From Spirosoma fluviale (GTDB lineage: Bacteria; Bacteroidota; Bacteroidia; Cytophagales; Spirosomataceae), in assembly GCA_945901025.1 (NCBI GenBank), contig CAMDJW010000016.1, forward strand, positions 1-64,000: a stretch of 64,000 bases of DNA. Reading direction: 5' to 3'. Shown piece after piece: positions 36,626 to 45,319 of the stretch. Each line of letters starts with the position of its first letter. The first letter of the stretch is position 1. The notes beneath the pieces were generated by a model, which searched no databases, was not told the DNA's origin, and saw only the letters and a program-made list of their open reading frames with translations. The position numbers were made by a program, and so were the translations under genes.

Positions 36626-37996
36626 CTAAGAAGCGATGGGAAATTTGACGGTAAATTCTGTCCAGCCATTTTGTTCTGATTGAACGGAAATAGATCCTAG
36701 GTGTAAGTTGACAATCCGTTCTACTAAAGATAGTCCAATGCCATATCCTTTAGAAGCCGCTGTATTTTCAGCTCTAAAAAATGGTTGAAATATATACGGA
36801 ATATCTGCCTCTGGAATTCCTTTTCCTTCATTTTTAATTTTAATTTCAATGCTTTCGTCTACGATTTGAAGGCTTACATAGGTCCGCTTATTGGTACTAA
36901 ATTTGCAGCCATTTTCAATTAGGTTTTTCAAAGCCGTGAGAATCAATTTTTCGTCTCCTTTAATATGCAATAGTTCTTCATTATCGGGCATGAATTGAGT
37001 GCCGATTATTACTTTATATGCAGCATTTAATTTTTGGGTTAGGCTGCGGGATTCCCACATTATTTCATCTATTCTAAGGATTGAAAAACTAGCTTGGTAA
37101 TCTGATATGCTTATTTTATTGAGTTCCAATAGGCTTTCCGTAATGGCAGCAAGGTCTTGTGTATCTTCTAATACTGAGGCAATTGTTTGCTTATAATCTT
37201 CAATTTTCCGTTCATTTAATAGGCTAACTTCTAATTGGGATGAAATTTTCGTCAATGGGTTTTTCAACTCATGGGATACGTTAGCGATGAAGGTTTTTTG
37301 TAATTTGAATGCATTTTCAATGCGCTCTAATAAGCGATTAATGGTAGTCACCATCTTCCCTATTTCATCTTCAGAATCTGCGGTATTTAGCCTTTGTTCC
37401 AACCGTTTGGGAGATAATTGGTCTACCTGCTTGATTACTTCTGAAATAGGTTTAATGGCTCTTCCTGCAAAAAACCAACCAGATATCACGACGATAAAGA
37501 CAAATAATAAGAAAAGAGCAATTAAAATATTTTTTAAATCTTTGGCATTTTCTGCTGAGTATTGATCTTCAGCACCTGCAAACACTACTATTTGACCTTC
37601 TGGAGTCACAAATACCGTACCAAGAACTTCTAAATCATCTACTTCAAAACGGACTTCTTTCTTTTTAAAGACTTCCTTCACTCGATCCACATTTATATGA
37701 AAATTGATCGTATCGTTCGACCGATAAATTCGTTCGTTGCATGTGTCATAGGCCATGATGTTTTCTTTGTAAAGGATATCCCGATTGGCCCGATTAATAA
37801 TGCGAAAAAGTTTGGAGTCTACTTGGTTTACATTCACTAACAATTCAGCCGCTGTATTGGCTTTTTGTCGCAGTCGGCTGTAAAATTTATCTTTGTAATT
37901 CTGCTGAGAAAATACATAAATAATGAAATAAGATACGAATAGGATCGCCGAAACTAGATAAGTAAACTGATAAGTTAGTCGGGACCGTATCTGCAT
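36626..37996 (-). CDS. Sensor histidine kinase
   Basis: A 456-residue membrane kinase. Two membrane segments (about 10-31 and 152-176) flank a periplasmic sensor domain; HAMP follows (AGRAIKPISEVIKQVDQLSPKRLEQRL), then DHp with H-box FIANVSHELKNPLTKISSQLEVSL and the ATPase with ALKNLIENGCKFS (N-box), GKGIPEADIPYIF (G1) and GYGIGLSLVERIVNLH (G2). It autophosphorylates on the H-box His and passes phosphate to the response regulator encoded 3 bases upstream. Signal unknown. The operon is mazG-like, response regulator, kinase, which is an odd grouping; DnaA boxes lie just upstream. Confidence 0.92.
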   Translation of the reverse strand: MQIRSRLTYQFTYLVSAILFVSYFIIYVFSQQNYKDKFYSRLRQKANTAAELLVNVNQVDSKLFRIINRANRDILYKENIMAYDTCNERIYRSNDTINFHINVDRVKEVFKKKEVRFEVDDLEVLGTVFVTPEGQIVVFAGAEDQYSAENAKDLKNILIALFLLFVFIVVISGWFFAGRAIKPISEVIKQVDQLSPKRLEQRLNTADSEDEIGKMVTTINRLLERIENAFKLQKTFIANVSHELKNPLTKISSQLEVSLLNERKIEDYKQTIASVLEDTQDLAAITESLLELNKISISDYQASFSILRIDEIMWESRSLTQKLNAAYKVIIGTQFMPDNEELLHIKGDEKLILTALKNLIENGCKFSTNKRTYVSLQIVDESIEIKIKNEGKGIPEADIPYIFQPFFRAENTAASKGYGIGLSLVERIVNLHLGSISVQSEQNGWTEFTVKFPIAS

Positions 37997-37999
37997 CTT

Positions 38000-38680
38000 T
38001 TATTCTTGTCGTAAAATATAACCCATCCCAAATTGAGTATGTATCAATTTACTAGAAAATCCTTTGTCGACTTTCTTACGTAGATAATTAACATATACTT
38101 CGATTAAATTTGAACTATTTTCATCTTCCACTTCCCAAATATTTTCAGCAATTTCAGCTTTTGAAATCACTTTTTCTTGATTTCGTAGGAAGTACTCTAA
38201 TAGCTGAAATTCCTTGGAGGTTAAATGGATCATTTGTCCAGCACGACTCACTAAAGAACTGTTTAAGTCCATTTCTAGGTCGGCAAATTTCAAGACTTGT
38301 GCATCTAATATCGTTTGATTAGACCTTTTAATTAACGCTTTTACTCGGGCTAAAAATTCCTTAAAGTCAAAAGGTTTAGGTAAATAATCATCCGCACCTG
38401 CTTCAAAACCATTTAATTTATCATCCGTCGTGCTTAAAGCCGTTAACATCAAAATGGGCGTTTGAATCCCCATGGACCTTAGTTCTCGACATAAATCTAA
38501 TCCATTAATCCCTGGTATAATGATGTCCGAAACAATGAGTTGGTATGTGTGAGCCAGTGCCAATTGTTTGCCCATATGGCCATCATAGGCTATTGAGACG
38601 TCATAATTATTTTCTTCTAACCCTTGTTTTAAGGATTGAACAGTCTTTGGCTCGTCTTCAATCAATAAGATTTTGATCAT
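38000..38680 (-). CDS. OmpR-family response regulator
   Basis: A 226-residue two-domain regulator. Receiver: acidic pocket IEDE (8-10), phosphoacceptor Asp52 (IVSDIIIPGING), Thr in LMLTALS and Lys in LPKPFD. The C-terminal winged helix has LTSKEFQLLEYFLRNQEKVISKAEIAENIWE and the recognition-helix region SNLIEVYVNYLRKKVDKG, the normal OmpR/PhoB pattern. It would be phosphorylated by the kinase encoded just downstream. Its ATG overlaps the end of the MazG-like gene (4 bases), showing tight coupling of the three genes. Confidence 0.95.
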   Translation of the reverse strand: MIKILLIEDEPKTVQSLKQGLEENNYDVSIAYDGHMGKQLALAHTYQLIVSDIIIPGINGLDLCRELRSMGIQTPILMLTALSTTDDKLNGFEAGADDYLPKPFDFKEFLARVKALIKRSNQTILDAQVLKFADLEMDLNSSLVSRAGQMIHLTSKEFQLLEYFLRNQEKVISKAEIAENIWEVEDENSSNLIEVYVNYLRKKVDKGFSSKLIHTQFGMGYILRQE

Positions 38681-39144
38681 TTTAAAATGGATACTAAATC
38701 CGCTGGAGAATAATTAATTGATTTTAAAACTTTATTGTCTGACTTTCTAAAAACTTTCCAAACTCCATGCTCTTCTTTTATCTCAGCTTCCGTCCCATCT
38801 TTATCTTGGTAAAATTTGACGGTATATTCAGCTTCCTCTAAACTTTGACATGCCTTGGACATATTAGAACGCTGCACTTCATTAAATAAATCGACAAACT
38901 TTTCGCCCAATCCAAATTCCAGAACCGCCCCTGACAATACATATTGTAAATCACATAGCGCATCCGCAATTTCAACCAGGTCATTAGCCGCAATGGCTTC
39001 CTTTAATTCATCTAATTCTTCGGCCAATAAACTAACCCTCAATCCACATCTTTCAGGCGAAGGAATAGTAGGTTCTGCTAATATAGGTGCTCCAAATGTC
39101 TGGTGGAATTGAGCTACTTGGTTTAAAGAGTCTAATTTTTGCAT
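38677..39144 (-). CDS. MazG-like nucleoside triphosphate pyrophosphohydrolase
   Basis: A 155-residue protein of the all-alpha NTP pyrophosphatase fold. Magnesium-binding acidic residues are in LLAEELDELKEAIAANDLVEIADALCDLQYV (E-E-x2-E and later E-x2-D), at about residues 35-70. The C-terminal 55 residues are not part of the fold (VKFYQDKDGTEAEIKEEHGVWKVFRKSDNKVLKS), like the phosphoribosyl-ATP/MazG-like family of Bacteroidota. It likely hydrolyses non-canonical or excess (d)NTPs to the monophosphate. It heads an operon with a two-component system and its upstream region contains five DnaA-box sequences. Confidence 0.8.
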   Translation of the reverse strand: MQKLDSLNQVAQFHQTFGAPILAEPTIPSPERCGLRVSLLAEELDELKEAIAANDLVEIADALCDLQYVLSGAVLEFGLGEKFVDLFNEVQRSNMSKACQSLEEAEYTVKFYQDKDGTEAEIKEEHGVWKVFRKSDNKVLKSINYSPADLVSILK

Positions 39145-39496
39145 AAAATGATTATGTATATGTTTTAAAATTAATCAATATTAAGCCAAAGTCAAAAAAT
39201 ACCATCAGGGCTTGATGTAACTGAAATTTGATTTAAGCCCAGCCTATATAAATTTCATTCAAAGCGTATAATTGAACCATTTGTTAACATATTAGCTACT
39301 TATCCACAATTTCCTGTGGATAAGTAGGGTTAATCCTGTGGATAAGATATTTTCCTCGACATATGAGTCATTCCTAAAATACAATTGTGCACAAGTGTGG
39401 ATATCTTGTGGATAAGTGAAGTTGGAATGGATCATGAAATAGAAAAAAATGATCAAAGGAATTCTCTGAAATTTAATCCTTTTAAAAAAAGATTTA
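39145..39496. other. Intergenic region with DnaA-box cluster
   Basis: 352 bases between the MazG-like gene (minus, starting at 39144) and the end of the XRE gene (39497). 39145-39299 is AT-rich; 39300-39415 holds the DnaA boxes; the rest is AT-rich, ending in a T/A-rich stretch. A possible frame at 39292-39612 overlaps the XRE gene and is not supported. Confidence 0.6.
39300..39415. promoter_or_regulatory. Cluster of five DnaA boxes
   Basis: Perfect TTATCCACA at 39300-39308 on the plus strand and three perfect copies on the minus strand (TGTGGATAA at 39315-39323, 39337-39345, 39407-39415); TGTGGATAT at 39396-39404 is an 8 of 9 match. The first two form an inverted pair separated by 6 bases. 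DnaA surely can bind; whether it is an origin, a DnaA-titrating or reactivating site, or an operator of the mazG-like operon is unresolved. Confidence 0.85.
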
Positions 39497-40012
39497 CTAA
39501 TAAGAGGGTTTACTTTCGGTAAATGTGCCATCGGAATAAAATATAATGACACGTTCAATTTTCTTTTGAAGAGAATAATTGGCGGTGGGTAAATTTCCTG
39601 AACTAGATTCATTGCCCACTGTATTTGGCAATGGAGATAAATTCCCGTCTTTCATTGACCGCCTGAGATTTGATCGTACAATAGTAGACTCCGGCAAATT
39701 ATTTTTAACGGATTCTGAAGGGGTGTCATTTGGCGCATCAAATAAATTATTCAATGGTAAAATTTCTTGACTTGAAGGACTAGGTAACTTTGTGCCCGAA
39801 ATGAATAACGTTCGATCTTCAAACAATAGGTCTTCTGCGCTAACCTCAGGAAAAGCGGTTAGTATTTTTTGTACTACGTCTAAGCTTGGTTTATTTCGTC
39901 CAGATAAAATATGAGAGATACTGCTCCGAGGAATTCCTAATACATCCGCAAACTGAGACGAACTCATTTGCTTTCTTTTAATTAACAATTCTATTTTATC
40001 ACTTAGATTCAT
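39497..40012 (-). CDS. XRE-family transcriptional regulator
   Basis: A 171-residue protein. The helix-turn-helix domain is at about 1-62 (IELLIKRKQMSSSQFADVLGIPRSSISHILSGRNKPSLDVVQKILTAFPEVSAEDLLF), typical Cro/C1 type. The remaining 110 residues are Ser/Asn/Pro-rich and look disordered, ending near KIERVIIFYSDGTFTESKPSY, an ordered-looking tail. A full Bacteroidota promoter is present upstream and no phage or restriction genes are close, so this is probably a chromosomal regulator. Target unknown; the palindromic A/T-rich leader may be its own operator. Confidence 0.85.
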   Translation of the reverse strand: MNLSDKIELLIKRKQMSSSQFADVLGIPRSSISHILSGRNKPSLDVVQKILTAFPEVSAEDLLFEDRTLFISGTKLPSPSSQEILPLNNLFDAPNDTPSESVKNNLPESTIVRSNLRRSMKDGNLSPLPNTVGNESSSGNLPTANYSLQKKIERVIIFYSDGTFTESKPSY

Positions 40013-40041
40013 AAAAAATACTTATTGTAAATAATGAGTAA

Positions 40042-40072
40042 CAAAAGTAAATTTTAGAGAATTTAAACGCAA
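40042..40072 (-). promoter_or_regulatory. Promoter of the XRE-family gene
   Basis: Minus strand TTG (40070-40072), 20-base spacer, TACTTTTG (40042-40049), about 30 bases before the ATG. Confidence 0.65.
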
Positions 40073-40095
40073 CTAAAAACCAAGATTTATTTTGT

Positions 40096-40938
40096 TTACA
40101 AAAGTGATATACAATCTTCATGAATGGTAATTTGTTTACTTTTGTATAAACCTCCTACAGCCTTCTTGAAATCTTTTTTAGACATACCTAATTGATCATA
40201 AATGAGCTCAGCAGGACTTTTATCATGCAGCATTAGCACACCATTATTTTCTTTTAAAGCTTCTAAAATACGAGTGATTTGATTGTCAACTCGTACATGT
40301 CCCATGGGTTCTAATCTTAAATCTAATTTACCATCGGGCCTAATGTTAGATATGTAAACACTGGTCAATTGGCCCATGTTTAATTTTGTAAACAATTGGT
40401 TTTTGAATAATAAGCCAATTACACAATTGTTAACTAAACATTTTATTCCTAAATCTGTGTATTCAAATGGAATCACTTCTGTTTTGTCGCCAATTGTAAA
40501 CATGCTTTCTGCGTCAACAACCGGTAGAAATTTTTCCACACGTGCAGAAGCTACAATACGATCCGTTTGTGCATCAAGGTAAATATAGACGAGATAAGAT
40601 TTGCCAACCGTCATTTTTTGAAATTGCTGGCTAAATGGAACAAATAAGTGTTTAGCTAAGCCCCATTCTAAAAATACACCTAAAGGAGTAACTGAATGTA
40701 CTTCTAAATAAGCAAATTGGTTGATAGTCGCAAAAGGCTTTAGCGTAGTGGCTATTATCCGGTCTTCAGAATCTCGGTAGATGAATACCTCTAAAATATC
40801 ATCTATTTGGTACGTTTCGGGCACATACTGTAGTGGAAGCAATATTTCGTCTTCATATCCATCTAGGTAAAGTCCGAAAGGAACTTCTTTAATTATACGT
40901 AGGCTATTGTATTCGCCAATTTTCAATTCATTTTCCAT
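40096..40938 (-). CDS. CvfB-like S1-domain RNA-binding protein
   Basis: A 280-residue protein built from consecutive S1-like OB folds (IGEYNSLRIIKEVPFGLYLDGYEDEILLP; LEVHSVTPLGVFLEWGLAKHLFVPFSQQ; VEKFLPVVDAE...; INQLTSVYISNIRPDGKLDLRLEP) and a C-terminal winged helix (about 220-280: ALKENNGVLMLHDKSPAELIYDQLGMSKKDFKKAVGGLYKSKQITI). This is the conserved virulence factor B / YitL-like architecture; the proteins bind RNA and have a not fully defined role in gene expression. It follows dapD by about 50 bases, with a hairpin and T-run directly before the ATG. Confidence 0.85.
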   Translation of the reverse strand: MENELKIGEYNSLRIIKEVPFGLYLDGYEDEILLPLQYVPETYQIDDILEVFIYRDSEDRIIATTLKPFATINQFAYLEVHSVTPLGVFLEWGLAKHLFVPFSQQFQKMTVGKSYLVYIYLDAQTDRIVASARVEKFLPVVDAESMFTIGDKTEVIPFEYTDLGIKCLVNNCVIGLLFKNQLFTKLNMGQLTSVYISNIRPDGKLDLRLEPMGHVRVDNQITRILEALKENNGVLMLHDKSPAELIYDQLGMSKKDFKKAVGGLYKSKQITIHEDCISLL

Positions 40939-40963
40939 AAAAAAAACCGGTTTATAAGACCGG
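40939..40963 (-). terminator. Hairpin and T-run between dapD and cvfB-like gene
   Basis: On the minus strand CCGGT (complement of 40959-40963), loop, ACCGG (complement of 40947-40951), then T8 which runs straight into the ATG at 40938. Works as dapD terminator or as a leader hairpin of the next gene. A near-match -7 box TACCTTTA lies just upstream (40967-40974). Confidence 0.6.
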
Positions 40964-40989
40964 GTGTAAAGGTAATCATTGATTTTGGA

Positions 40990-41808
40990 TTAGACTACGA
41001 CATTATTTTCACGTAATGCTTGATTTAAGGATGTTTTCAAATCCGTACTCTCTTTTCTTTTGCCTATAATCAATGCACAAGGTACTCCGTAAGTACCCGA
41101 TGGGAATGTTTTTTGAATACTACCTGGGATAACAACTGAATTCTCAGGAACAAATCCAATATACTCAACAGGTTCAGGACCAGAAACATCGATGATTTTT
41201 GATGAGCCCGTTATAGTTACCCCTGCGCCTAAGACAGCTTTTTTACCTATATGCGCTCCTTCAACTACAATACAACGAGATCCAATAAATGCTCCGTCCT
41301 CTATAATAACAGGGGATGCTTGAGGTGGTTCTAAAACTCCACCTATCCCTACACCACCACTTAAATGTACATTTTTGCCTATTTGAGCGCAACTTCCAAC
41401 CGTTGCCCAAGTATCCACCATAGTTCCCTCGTCCACAAATGCTCCAATATTGACATAAGAAGGCATTAAAATAGTGCCTTTAGCTAAATATGCGCCATAA
41501 CGAGCGACAGCTGGTGGAACAATTCTAACCCCTAATTCCTTGTAATTAGATTTTAAACGCATTTTATCATGGTATTCAAATATCCCAACTTCACTTACTT
41601 CCATCTGGCGAATAGGGAAATACATGACAATTGCCTTTTTTACCCATTCATTCACCTGCCACGTTCCATCTTCCTTAGGCGCGGCAGTTCTAAGCTGCCC
41701 CTTATCCACTAATTCAACTACATCTTCTATAGCTTTAACCGTCTCAGCGTTTTTTCTTAACTCTGGATTATCCCAAACCTCTAAAATAATTTTTTCTAAC
41801 GTATTCAT
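40990..41808 (-). CDS. dapD: Tetrahydrodipicolinate N-succinyltransferase
   Basis: A 272-residue enzyme beginning MNTLEKIILEVWDN; ATG 41808 is chosen as five codons shorter than an upstream ATG. It has an N-terminal helical part and a left-handed beta-helix of hexapeptide repeats from about 100 (GAYLAKGTILMPSYVNIGAFVDEGTMVDTWATVGSCAQIGKNVHLSGGVGIGG...) to the C-terminus. Signature: GAFIGSRCIVVEGAHIGKKAVLGAGVTITGSSKIID. It uses succinyl-CoA to succinylate tetrahydrodipicolinate in the lysine/diaminopimelate pathway, needed for peptidoglycan. It is apparently monocistronic. Confidence 0.95.
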   Translation of the reverse strand: MNTLEKIILEVWDNPELRKNAETVKAIEDVVELVDKGQLRTAAPKEDGTWQVNEWVKKAIVMYFPIRQMEVSEVGIFEYHDKMRLKSNYKELGVRIVPPAVARYGAYLAKGTILMPSYVNIGAFVDEGTMVDTWATVGSCAQIGKNVHLSGGVGIGGVLEPPQASPVIIEDGAFIGSRCIVVEGAHIGKKAVLGAGVTITGSSKIIDVSGPEPVEYIGFVPENSVVIPGSIQKTFPSGTYGVPCALIIGKRKESTDLKTSLNQALRENNVVV

Positions 41809-42042
41809 ATAAATCTTATGCAATTATTGAAAGACAAAGAACGGGTAAAATGATGAAATTCTCAATGGATTTAGAAAATAAAAGATCGCTGATAGAGCCT
41901 TTTTACTGTTTTTATACACAAAACAGCGATTCAATTTAGCTTAAACTTTAATAATTTATATAATTGATTTTCAGTCAGTTACATAATGAAACAAAATTTA
42001 ATTTTGTGATTTCTAAGCCCTGAATTTAGCTAAATTGACAAG

Positions 42043-42055
42043 TGACATTCTGTCA
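42043..42055. promoter_or_regulatory. Palindromic operator-like motif
   Basis: TGACA, TTC, TGTCA: a perfect 5-3-5 palindrome about 260 bases before gapA. Looks like a dimeric regulator site; the regulator is unknown. Confidence 0.35.
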
Positions 42056-42167
42056 TTCCCCCACCCCATCTGATGTTTGAGGTATTTTGATTTACAAATA
42101 TAGCAAAATTTTTGAATAAAAAACGTATCCATCAATTATTTTTGTCAAAATCTAATATTTAGCATTA

Positions 42168-42199
42168 TTGATAAATAATAATAATACGGTTTACATTTG
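42168..42199 (+). promoter_or_regulatory. gapA: Promoter of gapA
   Basis: TTG at 42168-42170, 21-base spacer, TACATTTG at 42192-42199. Leader to ATG about 107 bases. Confidence 0.6.
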
Positions 42200-42289
42200 T
42201 AATAATCTTATTTTAAAACGTTTAAATAGCTATAATTGCATTTTAAAAACTTGTTATAGTTATATTTATTTTATAATTTTGATTTTTAA

Positions 42290-43306
<1,017 letters not shown>

Positions 43307-43330
43307 GAAATCACAAAATGATAAAATTGA

Positions 43331-43358
43331 GAGGTCTAAGAAATTAGGCCTCTTTTTT
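43331..43358 (+). terminator. Terminator of gapA
   Basis: GAGGTCTAA (43331-43339), loop GAAA, TTAGGCCTC (43344-43352), then six T. One G-T pair. The 3' arm overlaps the trmB stop codon. Confidence 0.8.
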
Positions 43359-44009
43359 ATTTATAGCCCTTAGGTAATTGATCGGAAATCCCTTCTCATA
43401 GAAAATTTTCTCAAACCTTGTTTTGATTCCAAAATGATCTTTATTCCATGTTGATTCATATAGATCATTTGTGCTGGCGTTGATTTCAAATTTATTCGTT
43501 GGCAAACTATCCATGGAATATTCAAAAAATGGAGCGGAATCTGTTTTAAGGTGAAGAATTCCATCAGGCTTTAAGACCTTTTTGTATTTCTTTAAAAAAT
43601 TAGGGTGCGTTAATCTTTTTTTCTCGTCTCGATCTTTTGGTCGTGGATCAGGGAATGTAAGCCAAATTTCATCTACTTCGTTTTCTTCAAAAAAATCATC
43701 GATGAATTGCATCATGATTCGCAGGTATGCAACGTTGTTTAGGTTTTCTCGTTGGGCTACTAAACCTGCTGCTGCCAAACGATCCCCTTTAATGTCAACA
43801 CCAATAAAATTTTTGTCTAAAAATATTTTGGCTAATCCATTGGTATATTCACCCCTTCCACAACCTAATTCCAATACAATGGGATTGTCATTTAAAAATT
43901 GCTTCGAATTCCATTGTCCTTTTTGTTGGCCAAAATCAGGTTTTGTATGCTGAATGACATTATTTAATGTTTCAGCCCACTCATATTTTAAATTCTTATT
44001 TCTACCCAC
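43344..44009 (-). CDS. trmB: tRNA (guanine-N7)-methyltransferase
   Basis: A 221-residue SAM-dependent methyltransferase. SAM site: VLELGCGRGEYTNGLA at about 44-59, then NFIGVDIKGDRLAAAG; the TrmB signature is LTFPDPRPKDRDEKKRLTHPNFLKKYKKVLKPDGILHLKTDSAPFFEY. It methylates G46 of many tRNAs. Its ATG shares one base with the end of folC, and gapA lies beyond on the opposite strand, so folC-trmB form a short operon. Length is normal for the family. Confidence 0.95.
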   Translation of the reverse strand: MGRNKNLKYEWAETLNNVIQHTKPDFGQQKGQWNSKQFLNDNPIVLELGCGRGEYTNGLAKIFLDKNFIGVDIKGDRLAAAGLVAQRENLNNVAYLRIMMQFIDDFFEENEVDEIWLTFPDPRPKDRDEKKRLTHPNFLKKYKKVLKPDGILHLKTDSAPFFEYSMDSLPTNKFEINASTNDLYESTWNKDHFGIKTRFEKIFYEKGFPINYLRAINKKEA

Positions 44010-45313
44010 TAAATTATTTCGTCAATTTCTGCTATTAAATAGGTACTTCCTGTGATCAAGATTAAATCACCTTGATTCATTTTATTTTTGACATATGCGA
44101 TGGCTTCATTCACGTCCTCTATAACGGTTCCCATTAATCCATTTTTTTGAGCAATTGAAAATAAATTGGAAGCTTTTAGTGATCTCGGATTATGTGATTC
44201 ACAAAAGATATAACCTGCATTTTTCGGCAATAGTTGTAAAACTAAATCTAGGTCTTTATCGGCCACCATACCTAATATAATCCATAAATCACCGATTAAT
44301 TCGCTTTTTATCTGATCCATCAATAAACGAATACCACTTTCATTATGTGCCGTATCCGCGACTATTTTAGGATCATGACTAATCATTTCAAATCGGCCTT
44401 TTAATTGGGTATTTATCCGACTATTTTTTATGCCCAATTCAATCATATCCTTTTTAAAATCGATAATCCCCATGGAGGCCAATTGGCTACACCATGCCAA
44501 AACACCCATTATATTATTGATTTGATAGCTTCCTATATATGGACTGGTAATTTCGAATTTGCCGAAATGTTTACTTTCAACTTCTAAGTCTAGAGTCTGA
44601 CCCTTAGAAACCTTTATTAATGTAGTGTCCTCATTTGCAAATTGAATGGGAGCTTGATTTTCTTTCGCTTTCTCTAAAAAAATACCTGAAATTTCAGATT
44701 GAAATTCACTTATGGTCACAGGTGTATCTTGCTTAATTATTCCGGCTTTTTCGTTGGCAATTTCTTCTAATGAATTTCCTAAAATATCTTGATGATCATA
44801 CCCAATATTCGTAATTAAACATCCTAACGGCGTAATGATGTTGGTGGAATCTAGTCTTCCCCCTAATCCTGTTTCAATGATGGCCCAGTCCACTTGTTGT
44901 TCTTTAAAATAACAAAAAGCCATGGCGACGGTCCATTCAAAAAAGGATGGACTAACCTCCTGAATGATATTTTTTTTATCACTGACAAAGGTGCTAACCC
45001 ATTCTTTTGAAACCTCTATTCCGTTTATTTTAATTCTTTCTGTAAATGATTTTAAATGTGGTGAGGTATATAAACCTACCTTGAATCCATGTTCTTGTAA
45101 AATCGAAGCGATGAAATGAGAAGAACTTCCCTTTCCATTAGTTCCCGCTATATGCAAGGATTTAAATGAATGATGGGGATTATTTAATTGGGCACATAAT
45201 GTGGCTATGTTATCTAAACCCGGCTTATATGCTTTTTTACCTTCCCTATGAAATACAGGCAGGGAATTATATAGAAAATGGATTACCTCATCATAGGTCA
45301 TCTCTTTGGCCAA
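44009..45313 (-). CDS. folC: Bifunctional folylpolyglutamate/dihydrofolate synthase
   Basis: A 434-residue Mur-ligase-like enzyme. P-loop HIAGTNGKGSSSHFIASIL (about 56-74), the folate loop TSPHLKSFTERIKINGIEV, WAIIETGLGGRLDSTNIITP and NIGYDHQDILGNSLEEIANEKAGIIK; C-terminal GRFEMISHDPKIVADTAHNESG. It adds glutamate to dihydropteroate and tetrahydrofolate. Its ATG lies 6 bases after the stop of the TonB-like gene; it may share that transcript, or start a folC-trmB operon. Confidence 0.95.
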   Translation of the reverse strand: MAKEMTYDEVIHFLYNSLPVFHREGKKAYKPGLDNIATLCAQLNNPHHSFKSLHIAGTNGKGSSSHFIASILQEHGFKVGLYTSPHLKSFTERIKINGIEVSKEWVSTFVSDKKNIIQEVSPSFFEWTVAMAFCYFKEQQVDWAIIETGLGGRLDSTNIITPLGCLITNIGYDHQDILGNSLEEIANEKAGIIKQDTPVTISEFQSEISGIFLEKAKENQAPIQFANEDTTLIKVSKGQTLDLEVESKHFGKFEITSPYIGSYQINNIMGVLAWCSQLASMGIIDFKKDMIELGIKNSRINTQLKGRFEMISHDPKIVADTAHNESGIRLLMDQIKSELIGDLWIILGMVADKDLDLVLQLLPKNAGYIFCESHNPRSLKASNLFSIAQKNGLMGTVIEDVNEAIAYVKNKMNQGDLILITGSTYLIAEIDEII

Positions 45314-45319
45314 TAAGAA

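Noticed and set aside
39300-39415. Chromosomal replication origin (oriC).
   Set aside because: The DnaA boxes would fit, but gene orientation and my sampled skew point the other way and a dif-like site is 2.8 kb away. I keep the boxes as a feature and do not call oriC; whole-genome skew would decide.
39292-39612. 106-residue minus-strand frame across the DnaA-box region.
   Set aside because: It overlaps the XRE gene in another frame, has no domain and would run through the DnaA boxes.
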